64,000 nt of DNA. Origin: JAJTDS01 sp964202895 (GTDB taxonomy: Bacteria > Pseudomonadota > Alphaproteobacteria > Rickettsiales > UBA1997). Numbering within the stretch: the first letter of the stretch is position 1; every line of letters starts with the position of its first letter. Location of the stretch: positions 620,001 through 684,000 of the forward strand of contig CAXNJM010000001.1 in assembly GCA_964202895.1 (NCBI GenBank), in the 5' to 3' direction. Positions 50,681 through 60,994 of this stretch are shown here, piece after piece. The notes below the pieces were generated by a model. The model was not told the DNA's origin, made no database searches, and saw only the letters and a program-made list of their open reading frames with translations. The position numbers and the translations under genes are program-made.

Positions 50681-53600
50681 TTATAAAAAAATATTAGAAT
50701 ATATTTTGGCAGTTTTTTCCCATAAATTATTTTGTTGACATCGCCATTTAAGATGCTGTAAATCAACATTATCAAGCTCTTGATCTTGATTAGCGCAGGC
50801 ATAAAAATATTGCCATTGATTATTGTGATCTTTTTTTCTTTGTAAACAGCGAGCACATATTCCTTTAGACATACATTGCATTGGAGCATTAAGACTGGCG
50901 ATAATTTTGCTATTCTTAAAATAATCTCGCAATTTATTATTATCCTTAGCATCAGCAATTTCTAGCATCAATCTATCATCGCCAATAATTAATAAATGCT
51001 CAATTGATTTTAGATTTATCGCAGAGGAAAAGCTTTGATTTACACTAACGAGGCTTTGATATTCCAGCAACAAATCAATAAAATTGCCGTTGGCAATCAT
51101 GTCAAATTCTCTTAATTGGGATTTTTCAATATCGCAAGAATTATAATTATTCGTGGCAATAATAAAATTATCACTAGCCTCTTTAAGAGTTTGAATATCA
51201 AGATTCTCTAATATATTGCTAATTTTATTATTATTTTGATAAATTAACAAAATAATAATTTTGCAATTTAGGCTTTTTAAATGCTTAGCAATTGCCGGCA
51301 CTGCTTGATTTCCCCTGCCTCGACCAATCAATAAAACAGTTTTATTGATTGGCAATTCTGTTGCCTTGCCAGAAGGACCCATAAAAATACAGGGCTCGCC
51401 TTTAGTAAAGTTTTTAACAATATTGGTTGAAGAGCCAATATCAAAAATCATTGATTTAATTAGACCCTTCTCTTTATTGATTTCTAGGGCAGTAATTGGC
51501 ATATTTTCAGTAGCTAATAATTTTTGATTTTTAGTTTTTGCAAAATAATGAAAATTCGCTAAACGAAAAATATGCCCCACCTCGCTATGCTTTGCAATTA
51601 AAGGAGCCTTAATAGTTATTTCGATTACATTGGAAAATTTTTGGGCAATATCTTCAACAGTAACATTAAAATCATTATTAATCAATTGTAGAAAATCTTG
51701 ATATTGTTGCTTAATATTGATTTTGTTGATTTTTGTTAATTGCAATATTTCTAAAATTTGCTTTGAGCCAATTTTTGCACTAGCAACCGCCTTGACCACA
51801 CTACCACTAAAATTAGGATGCAAATCGCCAAAATAACTAATTGCTTGGTAATTAAAGCTATTATCTCGATTTTTCAATTTATTGAATTTAGCAATAAAAT
51901 TCGATTTCTTGTTCTTGAAATAAGGAATGGTTTCAGCAATTAAAGGATCATCATCCGATGCGAAATGATCGCCATCTAATTTTAATTGAAAATTATCTTC
52001 AGTGACAATATTGATATTTGGCAGGGTTCCCGCCGATATAATCAAGGTACGGCAAGGAAATTTTTGACCTTTATCGGTAATTACCGCTTCAATATGCCCA
52101 TAATTATCAATTACAATAGTTTTTATCTCAACTTCTTCAATTAACTCAACTCCCTCTTCAATTGCCTTATTAAGCTCTTGATGATTATTTTTATAAGCAG
52201 GCGATTGATTGAATTTTTTACGGTAAAATATTTTTGTTGATAAATTGGTTTCAGAGCCTGATTTTATTGCATCTGACAAAAATTCTTGAGCAATAATTTT
52301 TTCTTGCTCACTAAGATTTGCAAAAAATTCTTCTTTACTAATTTTTGCAGTAATTTCTTGATATTTATCAAAAAACTTTTTTACCTCCACAACATAGTAA
52401 GCCCTTGCCTCGCAAGCACTATCAGTTGCTGTTAAGCCTCCTCCAATTATAATTACGGGCATTCTTAATTGTAAATTAGAGAATAGATCTTTTTTATAGG
52501 CACCCCCTAATTGCAGGCCCATCAAAAAATCGGAAGCTAAATAAACACCTTGCGGATAAGCACTGGTATTAGATTCATCAATCTCGCAATGATTATTTTT
52601 ACTAAAATAATTGCTAAATTTTAAGGTTTTTGGCTTGCCCGCACCAAGACACATTGCTAAGTGATTAAATTTATAATCATTAAATATTGTATTTTCAGTA
52701 ATTGAAGAGCCTAGCCTGATTCCAGATTTTAATAAAAAATTCTCTCTTCTGGCAAGAATTATATAAATAATTTTAAGAAAGTTTTTGTCCCAACGAACAG
52801 TGATTCCATATTCCGCAACTCCGCCAAAACCATAGATATTGCGGGTTGCAAGCGGTTCGTATATTTGACTAATATTTTTAATTGCCTGAAATTTGTTTCT
52901 TTTGCCAAAAATATCAATGCCTGATATTTCAGAGTCTAAAGGCTCTATCTTTAAGCCATCAATTGCAACCACTAAATGACCTTGATTTAATAAGTAATTT
53001 GCAAGACTAAAACCTGCGGGCCCTAGCCCTGCAATCAAAATTTTATAGCCCGAATTATGGCTAGGAAGCAAGTTGGCAAGCGGGTTCCACCTCGTTAATA
53101 AAGAGTAAATCTCAAAGCCAAATGGCAAATTTAAAACATCTTTTAGAATTGCAGTTTCAATTTGCGGAATATCTACTGGCTCTTGCTTTTGAAAAATGCA
53201 AGATTTACTGCAATCGTTGCAAATGCGATGCCCCGTTACTGCAACCATCGGATTATCAATAGCGATTACCACGAGAGAAGCAATAGAATAGCCTTGCGAC
53301 TTAAGATAATTCATTTCAGAAATTTTTTGGTCAAGAGGGCAACCAGATAAAATTTGATCAAGCGGGCTCTGCTTAAAATCAGCAGAATCGCCATTATTCA
53401 AGATAATCCCCTTGCGACAGCTATCTTTTTCTTGGCGATGGCAGAAAATACAATAATTAGCCTGAGAAAGAATTTGATTATCGTTAAAGCCCTTATCTGT
53501 AAGCTCAAAACCACTCCTATTCTTGCAAGAAGAGGCGGTTGCTTGATAATTAACCAGATTTTGATAATCAAGCTTTTTTGGTAAAATAAATAGGCTTCCT

Positions 53601-54211
53601 GAACTGTGAAAATCAATACCTCGCGGGCTATACAAGGCCCATAAACTGTAAATTGTGATTAATTCAATTTTCTCTTGATTGCTAAAATTCTGAAACTCAT
53701 CTTCTGGTTTAAGCAAATTATTATCGACATCTTCCGCATTAACAACATAATCATCAACGAAATTATTGTTATTTACCAATAAATCGAGGGCTTTTACCGC
53801 AAAAATTTGCTCGATTTCGTCAATGTTTAATGCCTCAATTTCTGCTTTAATACCTAGGGCGGATAAAATTTTTAGATTATCTATGTCATAATCGCATTTG
53901 CTATATTTTTTTGCAATTACTCTTTGGATAAAATCTCTTTTAAATAGATATATTGCTTTAAATTGCTGTGCGGATTGATTGAGAAGCTGATTTTCTTGAA
54001 TAATACCAAAGAATTTTACTAAAAAATATTCAACAAATTTTGCGATATCAATAATAAGTTGACTAGATAAAGCATTTCTTGCACCAACAAATTGTTGATA
54101 TAAAATTGGCTCTATCTCTTCAAATTGCTGTAAAAAATATTGATGAAATTTTTCTAAACCTTCAACTTGATATAATTCTTCAATGTCAATATTTTCAATG
54201 TTATAGCTCAC
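50681..54211 (-). CDS. Giant GltD-like / PyrK-like fused flavoprotein oxidoreductase (Nfn-like)
   Basis: 1,176 residues. The first about 330 have no family I recognise. A Cys-rich segment (YCIFCHRQEKDSC, later ICNDCSKSCIFQ) looks like the Fe-S binding N-domain of GltD. ILIAGLGPAGFSLANYLL (about residue 390) and VIIIGGGLTATDSACEA (about 585) are the two nucleotide-binding sites of a GltD-type flavoprotein. Residues about 860-1176 resemble PyrK/NfnA (ferredoxin-reductase fold, FMGPSGKATELP, LLIGRGRGNQAVPAIAK) and end in a Cys cluster (CMSKGICARCLQRK). Gene order within the protein mirrors NfnB-NfnA. It may transfer electrons between NAD(P)H and ferredoxin; that is inference. Confidence 0.75.
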   Translation of the reverse strand: MSYNIENIDIEELYQVEGLEKFHQYFLQQFEEIEPILYQQFVGARNALSSQLIIDIAKFVEYFLVKFFGIIQENQLLNQSAQQFKAIYLFKRDFIQRVIAKKYSKCDYDIDNLKILSALGIKAEIEALNIDEIEQIFAVKALDLLVNNNNFVDDYVVNAEDVDNNLLKPEDEFQNFSNQEKIELITIYSLWALYSPRGIDFHSSGSLFILPKKLDYQNLVNYQATASSCKNRSGFELTDKGFNDNQILSQANYCIFCHRQEKDSCRKGIILNNGDSADFKQSPLDQILSGCPLDQKISEMNYLKSQGYSIASLVVIAIDNPMVAVTGHRICNDCSKSCIFQKQEPVDIPQIETAILKDVLNLPFGFEIYSLLTRWNPLANLLPSHNSGYKILIAGLGPAGFSLANYLLNQGHLVVAIDGLKIEPLDSEISGIDIFGKRNKFQAIKNISQIYEPLATRNIYGFGGVAEYGITVRWDKNFLKIIYIILARRENFLLKSGIRLGSSITENTIFNDYKFNHLAMCLGAGKPKTLKFSNYFSKNNHCEIDESNTSAYPQGVYLASDFLMGLQLGGAYKKDLFSNLQLRMPVIIIGGGLTATDSACEARAYYVVEVKKFFDKYQEITAKISKEEFFANLSEQEKIIAQEFLSDAIKSGSETNLSTKIFYRKKFNQSPAYKNNHQELNKAIEEGVELIEEVEIKTIVIDNYGHIEAVITDKGQKFPCRTLIISAGTLPNINIVTEDNFQLKLDGDHFASDDDPLIAETIPYFKNKKSNFIAKFNKLKNRDNSFNYQAISYFGDLHPNFSGSVVKAVASAKIGSKQILEILQLTKINKINIKQQYQDFLQLINNDFNVTVEDIAQKFSNVIEITIKAPLIAKHSEVGHIFRLANFHYFAKTKNQKLLATENMPITALEINKEKGLIKSMIFDIGSSTNIVKNFTKGEPCIFMGPSGKATELPINKTVLLIGRGRGNQAVPAIAKHLKSLNCKIIILLIYQNNNKISNILENLDIQTLKEASDNFIIATNNYNSCDIEKSQLREFDMIANGNFIDLLLEYQSLVSVNQSFSSAINLKSIEHLLIIGDDRLMLEIADAKDNNKLRDYFKNSKIIASLNAPMQCMSKGICARCLQRKKDHNNQWQYFYACANQDQELDNVDLQHLKWRCQQNNLWEKTAKIYSNIFL

Positions 54212-54513
54212 TTTTTTTAATAATTATTATTCAAATTTTAACTTAAATCAATTTTCTGCCCAATTTTCTACAATATAAATGCCGATGCAACAGCATTTAT
54301 ATATTAATTAACAAAAAATACAATAATTAAAAAATATAAGACATTATCTTTTACACTCAATAAAACAGAGCCTTTGAGGAATATTACCCACTTAAATAAG
54401 TAAAAAATCTTTACATCTAAAAAGCAAAAATTAAATTATTAACAAAAATTTATATAATTTCACTGAAGATTGTTAGATAAATACCTTTAAACAAGTTAAA
54501 ACCAGCCATAATT
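54212..54513. promoter_or_regulatory. Divergent intergenic region with a candidate -10 box
   Basis: 302 bp between the start codons of the fused flavoprotein and the PHP-ATPase. A perfect TATAAT at 54453-54458 lies 55 bp upstream of the PHP-ATPase ATG; its -35 region (ATTAAA) is poor. I see no gene or repeat here. Confidence 0.35.
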
Positions 54514-57186
54514 ATGACAAACAAACCAAATTCAAGAGGTTCGGAATGGAGAAAATGGGATTTGCATGTGCATACGCCAGCTTCTAATAATTTTATAGGT
54601 AGCTGGGAACAGTTTTATACATCGTTAAAAAACGCAAATTGTGATGTCATTGGGATAAATGACTATTTTTCCGTTGCGGGGTATAAGCAAATTGCACAAG
54701 CCATTCAGAATAATCAATGCAATATACAAGATAAGGTTTTGTTGCCGATTGTTGAAATGCGAATGATTGAGGCCTTAACTCATAAGAATTCTGATAAACT
54801 ATTAAAATTCAATTTTCATATTATTTTTAGTAATACTATTGATGTTAATGATATTGAGTTTTTTTTAAGGAGCTTAAAGCATAATGGTACTACAATTGGC
54901 ACTAACTATGATGATAGTGCAAAACTAAAAGAGATAAAAGTAAATTTTTATGATACAATAACTTCATTAAATGAAGACAGTAAATTTAGAGATAACTTTT
55001 TGATTTGGCTTCCATACGATGAGTATGGTGGAATTGATAATATTAATCCAATTGAAGATGGATGGATTAAAGACGGTTATATTAAAAAAAGTCATATTCT
55101 TGGGTCTGCAAACCAAAAACAAATAGATTTTTTTCTTTGGAAGTCAGAAAAATTTACAGAACAACAATTTATTGAGTGGTTTGAACATAAAAAGCCGTGT
55201 ATTAAAGGTAGTGATTCACACAATCACCAATACCCAATAGGGAAGTTGCAAGACAAAAACTCTCAACCGATAGAAAAATTTTGTTGGATAAAAGCCGACC
55301 CGACATTTGAGGGACTGAAACAAATTGTATATGAACCAGAAGACAGGGTAAGAATTCAAGCAAGCAATCCGTTGTTTGATAACGAGAAACCCTATTTTGA
55401 CAGCATTGTATTATGTGAGGATGTTAAGGTTTATGATGATAGCAAATCAACCCTACATATCAAAAAAGCGACATTTAATCTCAATCCAAACCTTGTTGCA
55501 ATTATTGGTGGTCGTGGTACGGGAAAAAGTACATTAATCAACTATCTTAGACATTCTTTTGATAAGACAAAAGAAAGAGAGATAAAAATGCTATCAAATC
55601 AGTGTTTTTCTACAAAATACTGTAAGGTTATTAATCCATCGGAGGAGGACATTGATACATTTACCGCATTAAATTCAAATTCATTGGATTTTGTATTTAT
55701 TCAGCAAGGAGGATTTAAGGAACAGGTAAGAAAGGGCGAGTTATCAAGTGAATTAAAGCGTGTTGCAAATCTTGAAAGTATTGCATTTTCAGACATATTA
55801 ACAAGCGAGATTAACAAGATTAATAGAGAAATTCAAGATTGTACTGATTATCGTGGCAAGAAAAATGAGAGTAGCGAGGAAATAAATACTCAAGTTTATT
55901 GCGATAAAATAATAAAAACCAATCAAACATTGTTATCAAATATTACGAATTCTAAGAACAAGGAAGATATTGAGCATTACAATAAAAATCTTAAAGAAAT
56001 ATCAAAATTACAAAATTTGATTAAAAAAGCAGAAATAATTGAAGAAAAAATTAAGGACTTTGTGAGTGATATAGAGTCTACGATTTCGCAATTAGATGAG
56101 GATGGTAAAAAATCGTTTTCTATTCCTGTACTTACCGAATATAATAAGAGCGTAAAGATAACGAAAGAAGATTGTAAGAACCAAATTCATACTTTCGAAG
56201 CAATAAATCAAGCAATTGAAGACAGTCTAAAGGAAAAAGGTATATCAGGGGATTTTACAACATTATTAAATAATGTTTCTAAATATCAAAAAATTATTTC
56301 CGATGGGGAAATAAAAAAGAAAGAAATTCAAGTAATAGAAGAGAAATTTAAAAAATTAAAAGATAGCCGTAGTTTGTTAGGTAATCGTATCGTTGAGGAT
56401 TGTAAGAGGCAAGAGAACGAAATTAATGATGGTTGGAGCGGATTTTTGTCCAAACATAGCGATGAACGGAAGAAAATTATTGAGGACATACTTTTAAAAA
56501 ACAATGGTAAAGGTAATAAAATCGAAGTTTATGGCAAGATTATATTTGATTCTGGTATATTTTGGAAGCTATTAAAAGAAGCTAATCACGGCAGTATTTT
56601 GGAGGAAAAGTTAAAAGAAGAATTTGGGTCAATTCAAGATGCAAATTCTTGGGCTACATACATCGCAGAGAAATTTAATGACAAAATTGACTCATTAAAA
56701 ATCAAAAAAAACGAATTTCTTAATTTGTTTTTTGATAAAAACACAAGACAACAATATTTGCGAACAGAAGCAAAAATGAGATATGACGGAAAAGAGTTGT
56801 CAAAATTATCCGATGGACAAAAGGGAACGGCATATTTGAGGTTGCAATTGGCAAATAGTGCGTTTTCCGAACCTATTATTTTCGACCAACCCGAGGACGA
56901 TTTAGATAACGAATTTATAGTTGAAGAGCTTGTTGATATATTTAAAAGATTAAAAAAATACAGGCAAATAATCATCGTAACGCATAACGCAAATTTGGTT
57001 GTTAATGCAGATGCGGAGCAGGTTATAGTTGCTCAAAACGACGATGAATACCTATCTTATAGGTGTGGCTCATTAGAGGATGCTGATATTCAAAATGCTG
57101 TATGTCGTATTTTGGAAGGTGGAAAGCATGCCTTTGAAAAACGCAGAAAGAAATATAATTTCGACAAGTTAAAGAATGCCAATTAA
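54514..57186 (+). CDS. PHP-domain / SMC-like ATPase (TrlF-type), probable defence protein
   Basis: 890 residues. The N-terminal PHP metal-dependent hydrolase domain has WDLHVHTPAS (His18, His20) and GSDSHNHQYP (about residue 230). An ABC/SMC-type ATPase follows: Walker A IGGRGTGKSTLI (about residue 331), a coiled-coil middle (about 420-700), signature LSDGQKGTAYLRLQ (about 764), Walker B IIFDQPEDDLDNEF (about 786) and VTHNANLV. Such PHP-ATPases, named TrlF in databases as I recall, often occur in phage-defence or restriction islands. It is a single gene here; codon use is richer in G on the coding strand than its neighbours, suggesting acquisition. Confidence 0.82.
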   Translation: MTNKPNSRGSEWRKWDLHVHTPASNNFIGSWEQFYTSLKNANCDVIGINDYFSVAGYKQIAQAIQNNQCNIQDKVLLPIVEMRMIEALTHKNSDKLLKFNFHIIFSNTIDVNDIEFFLRSLKHNGTTIGTNYDDSAKLKEIKVNFYDTITSLNEDSKFRDNFLIWLPYDEYGGIDNINPIEDGWIKDGYIKKSHILGSANQKQIDFFLWKSEKFTEQQFIEWFEHKKPCIKGSDSHNHQYPIGKLQDKNSQPIEKFCWIKADPTFEGLKQIVYEPEDRVRIQASNPLFDNEKPYFDSIVLCEDVKVYDDSKSTLHIKKATFNLNPNLVAIIGGRGTGKSTLINYLRHSFDKTKEREIKMLSNQCFSTKYCKVINPSEEDIDTFTALNSNSLDFVFIQQGGFKEQVRKGELSSELKRVANLESIAFSDILTSEINKINREIQDCTDYRGKKNESSEEINTQVYCDKIIKTNQTLLSNITNSKNKEDIEHYNKNLKEISKLQNLIKKAEIIEEKIKDFVSDIESTISQLDEDGKKSFSIPVLTEYNKSVKITKEDCKNQIHTFEAINQAIEDSLKEKGISGDFTTLLNNVSKYQKIISDGEIKKKEIQVIEEKFKKLKDSRSLLGNRIVEDCKRQENEINDGWSGFLSKHSDERKKIIEDILLKNNGKGNKIEVYGKIIFDSGIFWKLLKEANHGSILEEKLKEEFGSIQDANSWATYIAEKFNDKIDSLKIKKNEFLNLFFDKNTRQQYLRTEAKMRYDGKELSKLSDGQKGTAYLRLQLANSAFSEPIIFDQPEDDLDNEFIVEELVDIFKRLKKYRQIIIVTHNANLVVNADAEQVIVAQNDDEYLSYRCGSLEDADIQNAVCRILEGGKHAFEKRRKKYNFDKLKNAN

Positions 57187-57213
57187 ATCAAATTGTTGAC
57201 TTATTAATTTACC

Positions 57214-60200
57214 TCAACTCAGTAATGCACTTAGTTTTTGCATTGCCTGTTGCGATGCTTCTATTTTTGATTTATCATCAATGAATTTTTGTACAAATAA
57301 TATTTTTTGATGATTTATCTTTGCCGTGGCATTGTCAATAGAACCTTTAAAGGCTTGACTATTGGGCTGATTAGTGCCTTGATTTTTAGATTGATAAAAG
57401 CGAATTTTATTATTACTGGAGAATATCATTTTGAATAAATTATCTCTTAAAATATCGGAATTGAATAATTTGTCATTATAAAAACTAATTATCAACCCTT
57501 CATTAATTGCTTCGATTTTGCCTATCCCCAAATATTGACATTTATTTTTTAACAATGCTACAGCGATAAGGCTTGCAACCGTTTCAGGAATTTTACCAAA
57601 ACGATCAATTATCTCGCTTTCAATATTTTCTTTGTCTTCATTATTTTTAATTAACGAAATTTTTTTATAAAAACTCATTCTTAATTGTAAATCCTCAATG
57701 TAATCGCTAGGTATCAATAAAGAAATTGCCAGTTTAATTTGCGAAACAAAATCTTCTTCATTGTCGTTTTTATTAGCAATTCCGCTAGCTTGATGATTTT
57801 CATCAATATTTTTAACTCTTGCTATTTCTTCAATCAACATCTGTTGATAAAGCTCAACCCCAGTTTCTTTGATGTGCCCTGATTGATCGTCGCCAAGCAG
57901 ATCACCACTGCCTCTGATATCCATATCGCAACTAGCAATTGTAAAGCCAACTCCCAAAGCATCAAGATTTTGCATAATTTCAAGCTTCTTTTTTGCATCA
58001 TCGGCAATTTTTGCTTTGCTAGTCATAAAGTAAGCATAACCACGAATTTTTGCCCTGCCAACCCTGCCCCGTAATTGATATAATTGTGCCATACCAAATG
58101 CCTCAGCCTTATAGACAATAATACTATTAGCATTAGCAATATCAAGCCCTGACTCAATAATAGTAGTAGAGAGCAATACATCTATTTTGCCCTCAATAAA
58201 ATCGGCAATAATTTTTTCGATTTGATTTGCGGGCATTTGACCATTGGCAACTTCGATTTTGAGATCGGGAAATAACTCTTTAAGCTTTGGTGCCATTTCT
58301 TCAAGGTCTCTAATTCTTGGCACCACAAAAAAACTTTTACCACCACGATTATATTCCCTAAGAATGGCTTCTTTGACAACTACATTATCGAATTGCATTA
58401 CAAAATTTCTAACCGCCAACCTATCAATTGGTGGGGTTGAAATCAGGCTTAAATCTTTAACTCCCGTTAACGACATTTGCAGTGTTCTTGGAATTGGAGT
58501 AGCGGAGAGAGTTAACAAATGCACTGAATTGTGCAATTCTTTTAATTTTTCTTTTTGTGCCACCCCAAAATGCTGTTCTTCATCAATTATCGCCAAAACT
58601 AAATTATGAAATTTGATATCTTTTTGCAATAAAGAGTGAGTGCCAATAACAATTTTTACTTCACCGCTAGCAATTTGCTCTTTTATTTTTTTTGCTTCTG
58701 CTGGAGTTACTAACCTTGATAATTGAGCAACTTTCATATCATATTTAGCAAATCTTTGACTTAAATTCTTAAAATGTTGACGACACAATAAAGTTGTGGG
58801 AACAATGATTGCAACTTGCCCGCCTTGCTCTAAAGAGCCATTAATCGCAATTGCAGTAGCCCTAATTGCAACCTCTGTTTTACCAAAACCAACATCTCCG
58901 CAAATTAACCTATCCATTAAAGTGCCTTTTTGCAGATCTTCTTCAACCTCCTCAATCGCTCTAATTTGGTCATCCGTTTCTATAAAACCAAAATCATTGC
59001 AAAATTCATTATAAAAATCTCTATCGGGGACTAAAATTGGAGCTTTAGTGAGTTGTCTTTTAACCGCAGTTTTTAAAAGAGTTTCTGCGGCGATTTTGAT
59101 TTTTTGACGAATTTTTGTTTTACGATTTTTCCAAGTGGCACTGCCTAGGCGATCCAACTCTATCAAAGGGTTATCCGACCCGTAGCGACTAATTAGATTT
59201 ATTTCATCAACAGCAACAAATAGTAGATCATTGCCTCCGAAGGCTATTTTTAGCATCTCGCAACTTGTATTGCCCGCATTAATTTTTTCTATCCCTTCGA
59301 ATCTTCCTATGCCATAATCACGATGAACGACTATTTCACCTTGTTTAATCGCTAAACCCTCTTCGATTAATCTTGTAGCATCGATTTTACTAGATCTTCT
59401 TCTGATTATTTTTTCTCCAAAAATCATTTGCTCGCTAATTATAGCAAAATCTTTGCTATAAAAACCCTTTGCAAAATTACTCTTAGCAATAAGAATTTTC
59501 TTCGCCTTATAATTAGAAGTTTTATATTCTTTAATTGGAAAATTATCGATTTCTTGAAAATTAATATCAAAATCAGCTATCATTTTGACTATTCTTTCTT
59601 TTGAGCTCTCGCTAAGACAAGCAATAACAACAATTTTAAAATTATGTTGATTAATAAAATTATTTAATAGCTCCAAAGGCTCTTGTCTGTTAATTCTTCC
59701 TGCCATTGCAAAATCTGGAGTTATTTGCATTTCAAGGTCAATTATTCTTTCTTGATTGATAATATTTTCATCTTCATCAGTGCTTGAAAATTCAATATTT
59801 AAATAGTTGGAAATGATTTTTCGCAATTCATTTTCTTTAAAATATAACATTTCCATCGCTATTGGCTGAAGATGCTTTTTTTCTATATTTTTCTCTTTAA
59901 TTGACAATGCCTCAATCCTTGATTCATAAGCCTCTTTAACTTCTTTTTCTCTGTTGGTAAAATGAATTTTATTTTTTGTGTTATTAAAAATTACAGGCTG
60001 TTTTAAATGCTCGATAATATTAACCAAATTGCTATTATAAAATAGGGGCAAAAAATGCTCCATACCATGATATTGACGACCTTGAGACAAGGCATTGTAA
60101 AGCTGATTATCGGTTGAATTGCCAAATAATTCACGATATTTATTTTTAAATATTTCTGCGGTTCTTTTATTGAGTAATAATTCGCTTGCAGGCAATATTT

Positions 60201-60867
60201 GCAAGGTTTTAACCTCGCTATTAGTTATTTGTGTAATCGGGTCAAATAATTTTATTGAATCAATTTCTTCGCCAAAGAAATCAATTCTATATCCGCTTAA
60301 ATCTCCCGCTTCTTGCAGGATAATATCGACGATTCCTCCTCTTAGGGCAAAATCACCAACATTATTAGCAGAAGCCTGCCTTTCGTAACCGCTATCCATC
60401 AAGAAATTTACTAATTGCTGAATCGAAATTTTTTTACCTATTTTTAAATATAATCCAATATTATTAAGCTCAGATTGATTGATAGTCTTTTGCAACATTG
60501 AATTTACTGATACCGCAACAATAAATTTTGAATTTTTATCACGATTAGCAAGTTTATATAAGCAATTTATTCTAGCCGATAAAATGCTAGGCTTCGGGGA
60601 TATGAAGTCTAGAGGGTTGCAATCCCAGGCGGGGAAAGTTAGTAATTTAATATCATCAAATTGATTAATAGTCTTAAAAAAATTAACCTGCTCGATAAAC
60701 CTTGAAACCTCAACATCATTTTCAAGAATTATCAATGAATCGCTAGCTTTCTCTTCTTGCCAGAGATTATTAATAACCGATAGAACCAAGAAAGCATTGG
60801 CATCATTTGGTATTTTTATTAAACAGCAATTTTCACGAATGTGATTTAATTGTATTTTGTAATCCAT
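57214..60867 (-). CDS. mfd: Transcription-repair coupling factor Mfd
   Basis: Removes stalled RNA polymerase at lesions and recruits UvrA. 1,217 residues with a UvrB-like N-terminal module (FPAWDCNPLDFISPKPSILSARI). The RNA-polymerase-interacting domain includes EGLAIKQGEIVVHRDYGIGRFEG. The RecG-like motor has Walker A LICGDVGFGKTEVAIRA, IIDEEQHFGV, TLSATPIPRTLQMS and YQLRGRVGRAKIRGYAYF. The C-terminal TRCF domain (QLRMSFYKKISLI) is present. It converges with the PHP-ATPase gene with 27 bp between stops. Confidence 0.97.
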   Translation of the reverse strand: MDYKIQLNHIRENCCLIKIPNDANAFLVLSVINNLWQEEKASDSLIILENDVEVSRFIEQVNFFKTINQFDDIKLLTFPAWDCNPLDFISPKPSILSARINCLYKLANRDKNSKFIVAVSVNSMLQKTINQSELNNIGLYLKIGKKISIQQLVNFLMDSGYERQASANNVGDFALRGGIVDIILQEAGDLSGYRIDFFGEEIDSIKLFDPITQITNSEVKTLQILPASELLLNKRTAEIFKNKYRELFGNSTDNQLYNALSQGRQYHGMEHFLPLFYNSNLVNIIEHLKQPVIFNNTKNKIHFTNREKEVKEAYESRIEALSIKEKNIEKKHLQPIAMEMLYFKENELRKIISNYLNIEFSSTDEDENIINQERIIDLEMQITPDFAMAGRINRQEPLELLNNFINQHNFKIVVIACLSESSKERIVKMIADFDINFQEIDNFPIKEYKTSNYKAKKILIAKSNFAKGFYSKDFAIISEQMIFGEKIIRRRSSKIDATRLIEEGLAIKQGEIVVHRDYGIGRFEGIEKINAGNTSCEMLKIAFGGNDLLFVAVDEINLISRYGSDNPLIELDRLGSATWKNRKTKIRQKIKIAAETLLKTAVKRQLTKAPILVPDRDFYNEFCNDFGFIETDDQIRAIEEVEEDLQKGTLMDRLICGDVGFGKTEVAIRATAIAINGSLEQGGQVAIIVPTTLLCRQHFKNLSQRFAKYDMKVAQLSRLVTPAEAKKIKEQIASGEVKIVIGTHSLLQKDIKFHNLVLAIIDEEQHFGVAQKEKLKELHNSVHLLTLSATPIPRTLQMSLTGVKDLSLISTPPIDRLAVRNFVMQFDNVVVKEAILREYNRGGKSFFVVPRIRDLEEMAPKLKELFPDLKIEVANGQMPANQIEKIIADFIEGKIDVLLSTTIIESGLDIANANSIIVYKAEAFGMAQLYQLRGRVGRAKIRGYAYFMTSKAKIADDAKKKLEIMQNLDALGVGFTIASCDMDIRGSGDLLGDDQSGHIKETGVELYQQMLIEEIARVKNIDENHQASGIANKNDNEEDFVSQIKLAISLLIPSDYIEDLQLRMSFYKKISLIKNNEDKENIESEIIDRFGKIPETVASLIAVALLKNKCQYLGIGKIEAINEGLIISFYNDKLFNSDILRDNLFKMIFSSNNKIRFYQSKNQGTNQPNSQAFKGSIDNATAKINHQKILFVQKFIDDKSKIEASQQAMQKLSALLS

Positions 60868-60994
60868 TGATTAAATATTATTTATGGTTATATCAAGCCA
60901 CTAATATCAAGCCCTGAAGAGTATATTGCAATTTCAATATCAACTATTTTGCAGGAATTTTAAATATCTATCAAAATATTACAACTTGATTAAT

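Noticed and set aside
50599..50958. A 119-residue minus-strand frame overlapping the 3' end of the fused flavoprotein gene.
   Set aside because: It is Leu/Ile-rich, mostly inside the larger gene in another frame, and lacks a credible start.
58244..60664. Plus-strand frames inside mfd (for example 58244-58609 and 60119-60388).
   Set aside because: Antisense shadows of a well-conserved gene with low-complexity Ser/Leu composition.
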